From Promethearchaeota archaeon (GTDB lineage Archaea; Asgardarchaeota; Lokiarchaeia; Sigyniarchaeales; SOKP01): a stretch of 7,087 bases of DNA. Under the pieces are notes generated by a model. The model saw only the letters and a program-made list of their open reading frames with translations, did no database searches and was not told the DNA's origin. The stretch is from positions 1-7,087 of the forward strand of contig DXJM01000038.1 in the NCBI GenBank assembly GCA_019057355.1. The letters are read 5' to 3'. A program made the position numbers and the translations under genes. Below, piece by piece: positions 1 to 5,877 of this stretch (positions within the stretch are counted from its first letter, which is position 1; the number at the start of each line of letters is the position of its first letter).

Positions 1-33
1 AGAATAAAAAATCATTATAGTAAATATTCATAC

Positions 34-43
34 TTTTATTTAT
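34..43 (+). promoter_or_regulatory. Possible TATA box of the dehydratase gene
   Basis: The T/A-only run ttttatttat is centred about 22 bases before the ATG at 61. If it acts as a TATA box, the transcript would begin almost at the start codon, giving a leaderless or near-leaderless mRNA. The same c-tttt-at pattern appears before the genes at 1197 and 4574. Background A+T content is very high, so a chance match is quite possible. A weak purine stretch (aagtgag, 45-51) could instead be a poor ribosome binding site. Confidence 0.3.
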
Positions 44-60
44 CAAGTGAGAAAAATAAT

Positions 61-1032
61 ATGAAAGCATTAATAACAGGAATTACAGGTTTTGTTGGAA
101 GCCACTTGGCAGAATACCTTTTAAAAAAAAACGAGGAAGTGTTTGGAACATTTCGTTGGAGGAGTCCAAGAGATAATATTGAACATTTACGGGATCAAAT
201 AATTCTAAAGAACTGTGAATTGCGTGATGCACATTCTGTGAACCAATGCATAAAAGATGTACGTCCAGATGTAATCTTCCATCTTGCAGCACAATCTTAT
301 GTCCAATCAAGCTTTAATGAACCCGCCGCGACTTTAGAAACTAACATAATAGGTACTCTAAATCTTCTAGAAGCGGTGAGACAGAATAAAATTGATCCAA
401 CAATTCATATTTGCTCATCATCAGAAGTATATGGTCAAGTTAAAAAAGAGGAAGTTCCTATAAAAGAAACCAACAATTTCAGACCTGCTTCTCCTTATGC
501 GGTGAGTAAAGTAGGAGAAGATATGATTTCGCTTCAATATTTTCTAAGTTATGGTATAAAAACTATAAGATCTCGAATGTTTACCCATACAGGACCTCGA
601 AGAGGGGAAGTTTTTGTAGTATCAGCATTCGCGAAGCAAATAGCAATGATAGAATTAGGAATACAGAAACCTTTATTAAAAGTAGGGAATTTGAACTCCG
701 TTAGAACATTTCTTGATGTTAGGGACGCCGTTAAAGCATATTATTTATTGGTAAAAAAATGTAGACCAGGTGAAGTTTATAATATTGGGGGAACTAGAAC
801 GATGGAAATTGGAGAAATGTTAGATATAATGATATCACTTAGCTCAATAAAAGGTCAAATTAAACTTGAAGTTGATGAGTTATTGCTTCGCCCTTCAGAT
901 GTGACCCTTCAAATACCTGATATTAGTAAGTTTATAAATGAAACAAATTGGAAACCAGAGATTCCCCTTGAAAAAACATTAGAAGATACTTTAAACTATT
1001 GGAGAGAGCGATTAAAGACACGAGCGCCCTGA
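61..1032 (+). CDS. gmd: GDP-mannose 4,6-dehydratase-like NAD(P)-dependent SDR sugar-nucleotide enzyme
   Basis: This is a soluble 323-residue extended short-chain dehydrogenase that acts on a nucleotide sugar. It is probably a GDP-mannose 4,6-dehydratase, the first step towards GDP-deoxysugars for glycans. Residues 7-13 (GITGFVG) are the Rossmann GxxGxxG dinucleotide loop. S120 and E122 in SSSEVYG (119-125) match the Thr/Ser and Glu of the dehydratase active site, and Y146 and K150 (YAVSK) are the catalytic pair. HTGPRRG (176-182) and the RTFLDVRD stretch (215-222) are typical of the Gmd-like group. The protein is somewhat shorter than classical Gmd (about 350-370 residues) and has HTGP where classical Gmd has HESP, so a related epimerase or 4-reductase is possible. 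The start is secure because the Rossmann strand begins at residue 2. The next gene, a glycosyltransferase 164 bases on, fits a role in surface sugars. Confidence 0.85.
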   Translation: MKALITGITGFVGSHLAEYLLKKNEEVFGTFRWRSPRDNIEHLRDQIILKNCELRDAHSVNQCIKDVRPDVIFHLAAQSYVQSSFNEPAATLETNIIGTLNLLEAVRQNKIDPTIHICSSSEVYGQVKKEEVPIKETNNFRPASPYAVSKVGEDMISLQYFLSYGIKTIRSRMFTHTGPRRGEVFVVSAFAKQIAMIELGIQKPLLKVGNLNSVRTFLDVRDAVKAYYLLVKKCRPGEVYNIGGTRTMEIGEMLDIMISLSSIKGQIKLEVDELLLRPSDVTLQIPDISKFINETNWKPEIPLEKTLEDTLNYWRERLKTRAP

Positions 1033-1081
1033 GATCCAGTATAACATGCTATTTATTTTCAGCTTTCTCATTTTTTACTTG

Positions 1082-1134
1082 CCTATACTATTATTAAAAA
1101 GATAGGTTTTTTTTAATAAAAGAATTGTTTTTTT
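1082..1134 (+). terminator. Probable transcription stop: two oligo-T tracts after a weak hairpin
   Basis: A T8 tract (1107-1114) is followed by a T7 tract (1128-1134). Archaeal RNA polymerase stops at such U-runs without needing a strong hairpin. A short inverted repeat, cctat (1082-1086) with atagg (1102-1106), sits directly before the first T run and could form a 5-bp stem. It lies 50-100 bases after the dehydratase stop and just before the promoter of the next gene, so it probably separates the two genes. Confidence 0.5.
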
Positions 1135-1146
1135 AAATCAAGGAGC

Positions 1147-1157
1147 TTTTATATAAA
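1147..1157 (+). promoter_or_regulatory. Probable TATA box of the glycosyltransferase gene
   Basis: The run ttttatataaa is a good archaeal TATA-box match centred about 45 bases before the ATG at 1197. Initiation roughly 25 bases downstream would give a leader near 20 bases long. No Shine-Dalgarno sequence lies in that leader. The aggag at 1141-1145 is over 50 bases from the ATG, and it overlaps the position where a BRE element would be, just upstream of the TATA box. Confidence 0.5.
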
Positions 1158-1196
1158 TAATATTACTAATAACAAACTCTGCTTTTCATAACTATC

Positions 1197-2444
1197 ATGG
1201 TTAAAACTAAATTAGATATTGGACTCTTTAGCGCGATGTACAATCAAACAAATGGTACCGCTCATTCTGTCCGTTTTTTATCCGAGGCTCTCGCAAAAAC
1301 CGGACATAACGTGTATGTTTTTGCTCCTGCAATTTCCAAAAATGATAAAAAACCACATAACCTGCACTTTTATGATCTTGGTGGACTTAGAATCTCTCCA
1401 AAAACAGGATTTGTGCTAAGCTTTCCCTTGCATAAATATTTTTTCTGTAAACATGATTATCTTGACATAGCACACATACATACTCATGCAACGATAGGTG
1501 CCATGGCGATAAATTGGGCAAATTATTTAAATATTCCAATGATTGGTTCCCATGGAAGTCCCTTGCAATTTTATGCGTCTCAATATATACCATTAGTAGG
1601 AAAAATTCTCACTAAATTTGATTTGGCTTGGCGTTATGAAAGGTTCATTCTTGATAAATATGATATGATCCATGTCCCCGGTAAATCCAAGAAAGAACAG
1701 TTAAGAGAACAGCGTTTTAAGGAACCTATTGTGTGCTTGACGAATGGAATATCAGAATATTATTATCAACATATCAAACAAAATGGTATAAAAGATAAAT
1801 ATAACTTAGGTGATAAAAAAGTCTTATTATATGCTTCGCGTTTTTCTCCCGAAAAGCACATGGTTAGAGTAATTAAAATATTTAAAAAAATTCGCAAGGA
1901 AGTTCCTGATTCTCACCTATTGTTAGTTGGGAGCGATGGTCCCTCGAAAGAGCCCGCTACAAGATATATAAAACGACATAGGATGAAGGATTATGTCACT
2001 ATCGCAGGACGAGTACCTTTTAACGATCTTCTTAAATTATATAATGCTGCCGATCTTACCTGTTTATGGTCATGGGTAGAGGCTGAAGGGTTAGTTTTAC
2101 TTGAAGCAATGGCTCAAGGAACACCTTCAGTTGGAGCAAATGGATGTGGCATCAGAGATGTTATTCAACATGGAAAAACAGGGTATCTTTGTAATAATTT
2201 AGATGAATTTAAAGACAACGTCGTGAAATTGTTGAAAGATGAAGATCTTCGACAGGAATTCAGTAAAAATTGCAAGGAACACGCTAAAAATTTCAATCAT
2301 AGTAAGGTTGCAAAAACATGGATAAAAATGTACAAGTTTACTGTGGATGAGCTATTTCCCTTAAAGAATATTGGAAAAGATAGGAAAGAGCGAGTCAAAT
2401 TAGTCAAGGAATTCGTAAGTAAGGAACCAAGTCTTTCTTTTTAG
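1197..2444 (+). CDS. GT4-family (GT-B fold) glycosyltransferase
   Basis: This 415-residue retaining glycosyltransferase probably moves a sugar from a nucleotide donor onto a lipid or glycan at the inner face of the membrane. The N-terminal half begins with a Rossmann strand (KLDIGLFS, 5-12), followed by an NGT turn and a helix (SVRFLSEALAKTGH) as in group 1/4 enzymes. HIHTH (93-97) is a conserved acceptor-domain motif. The C-terminal donor domain starts near residue 205, with R215 and K220 (YASRFSPEK) as the usual phosphate-binding pair. The EX7E motif is E295 and E303 within VEAEGLVLLEAMAQGTP. There are no transmembrane helices, and the basic C-terminal tail (385-410) could aid membrane contact. 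It resembles phosphatidylinositol mannosyltransferases and diacylglycerol glucosyltransferases, but sequence alone does not give the substrate. The start fits because strand 1 begins directly after it. Confidence 0.88.
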   Translation: MVKTKLDIGLFSAMYNQTNGTAHSVRFLSEALAKTGHNVYVFAPAISKNDKKPHNLHFYDLGGLRISPKTGFVLSFPLHKYFFCKHDYLDIAHIHTHATIGAMAINWANYLNIPMIGSHGSPLQFYASQYIPLVGKILTKFDLAWRYERFILDKYDMIHVPGKSKKEQLREQRFKEPIVCLTNGISEYYYQHIKQNGIKDKYNLGDKKVLLYASRFSPEKHMVRVIKIFKKIRKEVPDSHLLLVGSDGPSKEPATRYIKRHRMKDYVTIAGRVPFNDLLKLYNAADLTCLWSWVEAEGLVLLEAMAQGTPSVGANGCGIRDVIQHGKTGYLCNNLDEFKDNVVKLLKDEDLRQEFSKNCKEHAKNFNHSKVAKTWIKMYKFTVDELFPLKNIGKDRKERVKLVKEFVSKEPSLSF

Positions 2445-2451
2445 CAATCAT

Positions 2452-3228
2452 TTAAAAATTATAGACTTGCTTTAACTTTTCAAGTTTTTCTTGACAAGAA
2501 TGACATAGACCAATATATTTATAATCAATTTCTTCAACATTCTTAGCAAATGACATAACACATTTTTTATTTTGACAATGCAACGCCCCAAAAATTAAAT
2601 GTCCCACCTCATGGATAACTTCTTTTAAAATTCTGAGTGCATATAAATTTCGATTTCTCTTTCTCTTGTAAAATTGTTCCTTTAATAGGAGTGTTGATAC
2701 AATAGAGCATCTATGATCGATGTTTGCTTCACCAAATAAGAAAACGATGTCACTATTACTGCTTGAATATATGGGTAACTTGGTTATGCATGCGATCATA
2801 TCCAGATTATTTTCAATACGTTTCTCAATTAAAACTTGAAAAAATTTATTGGTTGGGTGTAATTGATGCCTTTCCGATGCTTTCTCAACCTTTATTTCAT
2901 ATTTCTCTTTCTTAATTCCCCTTTTCATATCTTTCTTGGAGAAGTGATGGTTACCCAAATCAATAATGTTAAAAAAACAAGAATCAAATATCAATTCCAG
3001 ATGAGCAGATAATAATTCGGAATATCTTTTTAAAAAAGTACCACTGTATAAAATACCTATATTACAAGGATACATTTTTTGAGGGGGGTCCTTATCAATC
3101 AACTGAAAGTTGATCGGGGAAGCTATCCCAAAACGGTATGCATATTTTTTAATTTTTTCAGAATACTTTTTGAGTTTTTGTTTAGACTTGGTTATCCTTC
3201 TTTCGAATTTTTTGATTCTTGAACTCAC
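2452..3228 (-). CDS. amzA: Archaemetzincin, M54-family zinc metalloprotease, with basic N-terminal extension
   Basis: This 258-residue protein is a predicted cytosolic metalloprotease; family members act as zinc aminopeptidases or have unclear substrates. The family signature is clear: FGEAN...R...VS (165-178), a helix leading to HEVGH (206-210), H217 and C218, C223-V-M225, then C242-H-S-C245 as the second, structural zinc site. The catalytic motif is unusual. It reads HEVGHLIFGALHC, with three residues between the second His and the Gly where the family has two. Residues 1-51 are a Lys/Arg-rich, probably helical extension absent from the short (about 180-200 residue) family members, whose body would begin near M52. 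The start is GTG, directly after an in-frame TAA. A ggag sits about 12 bases upstream. No alternative upstream start exists; M52 is an alternative without a visible ribosome site. Confidence 0.88.
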   Translation of the reverse strand: MSSRIKKFERRITKSKQKLKKYSEKIKKYAYRFGIASPINFQLIDKDPPQKMYPCNIGILYSGTFLKRYSELLSAHLELIFDSCFFNIIDLGNHHFSKKDMKRGIKKEKYEIKVEKASERHQLHPTNKFFQVLIEKRIENNLDMIACITKLPIYSSSNSDIVFLFGEANIDHRCSIVSTLLLKEQFYKRKRNRNLYALRILKEVIHEVGHLIFGALHCQNKKCVMSFAKNVEEIDYKYIGLCHSCQEKLEKLKQVYNF

Positions 3229-3333
3229 TTAGTACTCATTCTCCATCCATACGTGCATTCGCATAGTTCTTTTTGTATTAAAATATTCACTATTTTTAAG
3301 ATTTTACTCAATTTATACATAACAAGATTAAAC

Positions 3334-3346
3334 TATATATTATTTA
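3334..3346 (+). promoter_or_regulatory. Possible TATA box of the presenilin-like gene
   Basis: The run tatatattattta is centred about 28 bases before the ATG at 3367, the spacing expected for a leaderless or nearly leaderless archaeal transcript. This supports 3367, rather than the ATG at 3253, as the real start. It lies in the 138-base gap shared with the divergently transcribed archaemetzincin gene. A second candidate, atttatacat at 3311-3320, would give a leader near 25 bases. Confidence 0.4.
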
Positions 3347-3366
3347 AAACCTTTTTAAAACCTAAC

Positions 3367-4407
3367 ATGTCAGATATAATAAATAATTCTGGTAAAAAAA
3401 TTTCAGATTCCCATGAGAACGATGATAAAAAATCAAGTGAAAGTGAAAAGGAATTATTGAGCAAGGATGTTATTCCACATTTTTTTCCCACCTATAGAAT
3501 TAAAAGAAATTTATATCCTGTTCCCATTATCATTGTAGTCGTATTCGCGGGGATATTAGCATATTTAACCTATTCTATTGCTGATGTAAAAATAGATGGG
3601 GGTTATATCCCAGGTGGGAGTTCAGATCCTTTCATAGCCTTAGTAAATGGTATACTCTTTACGGGTATAGCGGTAATTTCTGCCTTTATAATGATATATT
3701 TCGCAAAAAAAAAAGGTATTCATGTATTAAAATATATTTTTGGATTTAGTTTTGGTTTAATTTGTTTTCTCTTAACAATTTTTTTTGGAGATATTATCCT
3801 ATGGTTGATATTACGCTCTAATGCAATCCTTTATAACATATCAAATCTAATTTTGACGATTTTCTCGGCGTTTTTGTCAATTCTCATGCTTTATAGATAT
3901 TTCACTTCATATTCTTTAGTAACAAAAAATATGTTCATTCTTTATATTGGATTATTGACTGGCGCATTAATGGGTATAGTAATGCCTCTCTGGACGACTT
4001 TAACAATTCTCATTGGTATTTCTTTATGGGATATATTTGCTGTCCTTTATAAAAAAGGACCTATTAAAGAGATGATTGATCTGGCATCTGAAGCAATGAG
4101 TTCCCCGGCTGAACGAATTGAAGAAAAAGAAAAAATTAAACAAGGAATGGCTGAATATGATACCGCTAAATTGGAAATTGGAATAGGCGATCTTGTTTTT
4201 TATAGTATGCTCACTTCAAGTGCTCTTATCCTTTCAGATAATTTAATAATAATGATCTTAACCGCCATTGCAATAATAATTGGGACTGGATTAACAATAT
4301 CTGGATTGAATCGAAATAAGATCCTGCCAGGGCTTCCAATTTCAATATTTTTAGGAATCGCAACAATGCTCATCTCATGGAGGATCATTACTCTCTTAGG
4401 TTTTTAA
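3367..4407 (+). CDS. Presenilin-family GxGD intramembrane aspartyl protease
   Basis: From the ATG at 3367 this is 346 residues: a hydrophilic charged N-terminus (1-48), then about nine hydrophobic helices (roughly 51-72, 88-112, 118-147, 153-177, 186-206, 208-227, 269-290, 292-313, 319-344). That is the presenilin topology. Predicted catalytic aspartates are D222 (WDIFAV, helix 6) and D275 (GIGD, helix 7). KGP (230-232) after helix 6, GIGDLVFYSML (272-282) and LPGLPISI (320-327) resemble human presenilin as I recall it (KGP, GLGDFIFYSVL, LPALPISI). Such enzymes cut membrane-spanning helices inside the bilayer. Oddities: Trp for the usual Tyr before D222, PGL for PAL, and a helix 6-7 loop of only about 40 residues. 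The frame is also open from an ATG at 3253, but those 38 extra residues come from promoter-like DNA. Prepilin peptidase also has GxGD but lacks KGP and LPxLP. The archaemetzincin gene is divergent. Confidence 0.88.
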   Translation: MSDIINNSGKKISDSHENDDKKSSESEKELLSKDVIPHFFPTYRIKRNLYPVPIIIVVVFAGILAYLTYSIADVKIDGGYIPGGSSDPFIALVNGILFTGIAVISAFIMIYFAKKKGIHVLKYIFGFSFGLICFLLTIFFGDIILWLILRSNAILYNISNLILTIFSAFLSILMLYRYFTSYSLVTKNMFILYIGLLTGALMGIVMPLWTTLTILIGISLWDIFAVLYKKGPIKEMIDLASEAMSSPAERIEEKEKIKQGMAEYDTAKLEIGIGDLVFYSMLTSSALILSDNLIIMILTAIAIIIGTGLTISGLNRNKILPGLPISIFLGIATMLISWRIITLLGF

Positions 4408-4424
4408 TCCAAATAATAAAAGAA

Positions 4425-4431
4425 TTTTTTT
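4425..4431 (+). terminator. Possible oligo-T terminator after the presenilin-like gene
   Basis: A T7 run starts 18 bases after the stop codon at 4405-4407, with no convincing hairpin before it. A U-run of this length is enough for archaeal intrinsic termination. A separate TATA-like box before 4574 agrees with the transcript ending here. Confidence 0.4.
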
Positions 4432-4543
4432 CAATTTATATTCTAAATATAATTGAGAGCTATAGAGCCCAAATAGAAGGATCTTTTACTGGAACTTTTC
4501 ATTTAGCCGCTTAATTACTTGCGTAAAAATAAATTAAAAAAAC

Positions 4544-4554
4544 TTTTTATAAAA
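4544..4554 (+). promoter_or_regulatory. Probable TATA box of the 3-hydroxyacyl-CoA dehydrogenase gene
   Basis: The run tttttataaaa is centred about 25 bases before the ATG at 4574, with an A-rich stretch directly upstream where a BRE would sit. Initiation would fall at or within a few bases of the start codon, so the mRNA is probably leaderless. No Shine-Dalgarno sequence is present before the ATG, which agrees. The rest of the 166-base gap (4408-4573) shows nothing else I can support. Confidence 0.5.
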
Positions 4555-4573
4555 TGCTATTTAAAAAATATTT

Positions 4574-5761
4574 ATGGTTGATACTGGCAGAGTGAAAAAT
4601 ATATCTGTTCTAGGAGCGGGAGTTATGGGACGTGAAATTGCTCAAGTTGCTCTTATGGCTGGTTATGATAAAGTCTTTTTGTATAGTAGATCCTTGGAAA
4701 CTATTAACAAAGCAAAAAAATTTATTGAAAATGGCTTAGAGAAAATAAAATCAAAAAATCTACTTGATGAGCGCCACACGGTCGATTCGTTGATGAAGAA
4801 TCTTGTTTTAATGCGAGATATAGAAAAAACTGTTGAAAATGCTGATTACGTGATCGAATCAGTTCCAGAAAACATGAAACTCAAGCAAGAAGTATTTACC
4901 AAATTAGGAAAATGTGCTCCCGAACATGCGATCTTAGCAACAAATACGTCAACAATGAGCATAACAAAAATTGCAGAACATTCAAATAGACCTGATAAAG
5001 TGATTGGAATGCATTTTTTCACACCCATCCCTGTATTGCGCCTGATAGAATTAATTAAAGGGGAAAAGACTTCTGATACGACTATTAATGTAGCTTTAGA
5101 GGTTGGGGAAAAGTTACCTGCATTGAAAGGTAAAAGATATCTACCTGTAATCCAAAAAGATCGTCCAGGATTTATCGTAAATAGGCTAACAATTACTTGT
5201 AATCTTTATTTGAATTGGCTTTTAGATCATGCGATCGAAAATAATATTCCAATAGAACAGGTGGATGCAGATGCTGGAGATATAACTTATTTGGGACCGT
5301 TTGCAAAAATGGATTATTTTGGTCTTGATACAGTATGTAATACAATGAACTATTTTGCAGAAACACTTTCTCCAGAATTTGCTCCTGGTAAAACCTTATC
5401 AACCCTTGTTAAGGAGGGAAACTTGGGAAAAAAAACAGGGAAAGGATTATATAAATGGGATGAAAATAAGCCTCTATTGAGCAAGGCTAAAAAGGCTGGT
5501 CTTTTTAATCCTGAAATGTTCATGGCAATACAATTAAATGAAGGATGCCGTCTCTTAGAGGAAGGAGTCTCAAATAATTATAAAATGATTGATAATACAA
5601 TGTTAGCTGGAATGGATATGCCTGGACCTTTTGGACCAGGAAAGCGAAATTATGAAAAATGGGCTAAAATGCTCGATGATTTAGTAGAAAGGACTGGTAT
5701 TAAATATTTATTACCCTGCAATCTTATGAGAACTGGTGGTTTTGTAAAAATGCGAGATTAA
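4574..5761 (+). CDS. 3-hydroxyacyl-CoA dehydrogenase with an extra C-terminal domain
   Basis: This 395-residue cytosolic enzyme interconverts 3-hydroxyacyl-CoA and 3-ketoacyl-CoA using NAD(H), as in beta-oxidation or the butyryl-CoA pathway. The NAD domain occupies about residues 8-195, with the dinucleotide loop GAGVMG (14-19), ES at 95-96, NTST (124-127) and the catalytic pair H147 (GMHFFTPIP) and E159, spaced 12 apart as in the family. RPGFIVNR (197-204) opens the helical C-terminal domain, which runs to about 295 and ends in GKKTGKGLYKW. Residues 310-395 look like a second, shortened copy of that domain (QLNEGCRLLEEGV, then MPGPFGPG), as in longer archaeal versions. There is no fused enoyl-CoA hydratase domain, so it is not a FadB/FadJ-type fusion. 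No other beta-oxidation gene is in the window. Chain-length preference cannot be read from the sequence. Confidence 0.92.
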   Translation: MVDTGRVKNISVLGAGVMGREIAQVALMAGYDKVFLYSRSLETINKAKKFIENGLEKIKSKNLLDERHTVDSLMKNLVLMRDIEKTVENADYVIESVPENMKLKQEVFTKLGKCAPEHAILATNTSTMSITKIAEHSNRPDKVIGMHFFTPIPVLRLIELIKGEKTSDTTINVALEVGEKLPALKGKRYLPVIQKDRPGFIVNRLTITCNLYLNWLLDHAIENNIPIEQVDADAGDITYLGPFAKMDYFGLDTVCNTMNYFAETLSPEFAPGKTLSTLVKEGNLGKKTGKGLYKWDENKPLLSKAKKAGLFNPEMFMAIQLNEGCRLLEEGVSNNYKMIDNTMLAGMDMPGPFGPGKRNYEKWAKMLDDLVERTGIKYLLPCNLMRTGGFVKMRD

Positions 5762-5777
5762 TTTTTATTCTAATTCG

Positions 5778-5783
5778 TTTTTT
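5778..5783 (+). terminator. Weak oligo-T terminator candidate after the dehydrogenase
   Basis: A T6 run 17 bases after the stop codon, preceded by a T5 run at 5762-5766, could end the dehydrogenase transcript. There is no hairpin. Evidence is only the T-runs and their position. Confidence 0.3.
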
Positions 5784-5805
5784 CTATTGGGGTATTTTAA
5801 ATTCC

Positions 5806-5815
5806 TATATAAAAA
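5806..5815 (+). promoter_or_regulatory. Possible TATA box upstream of the winged-helix frame
   Basis: The run tatataaaaa is a good TATA match. Initiation near 5835 would give a leader of about 40 bases before the open winged-helix frame. A second, weaker candidate, tttaaaag at 5848-5855, would place initiation close to 5877, exactly where that frame opens. Confidence 0.35.
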
Positions 5816-5877
5816 TTTATTAAAGAAAACAAATTTTTTTATCATAGTTTAAAAGCACGCGTATAACGAAGTGATAA

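Noticed and set aside
1387..1593. Minus-strand 68-codon frame inside the glycosyltransferase gene
   Set aside because: It is fully inside a well-supported gene on the other strand and shows no protein-like motif.
61..2444. Dehydratase and glycosyltransferase as one operon
   Set aside because: A 164-base gap with two oligo-T tracts followed by a good TATA box argues for separate transcripts, although a shared pathway remains possible.
3253..3366. 38-residue N-terminal extension of the presenilin-like protein from an upstream ATG
   Set aside because: The DNA looks like promoter, with TATA-like runs. The peptide has no motif, and the ATG at 3367 has a well-placed TATA-like box.
3367..4407. Prepilin or preflagellin peptidase (also GxGD) or signal peptide peptidase
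   Set aside because: KGP after helix 6, the FYS following GIGD, and LPGLPISI before the last helix fit presenilin better, and the nine-helix layout with the aspartates in helices 6 and 7 agrees.
4408..4573. Small RNA or riboswitch in the gap before the dehydrogenase gene
   Set aside because: I found no stable stem or known aptamer pattern; only a T-run and a TATA-like box are visible.
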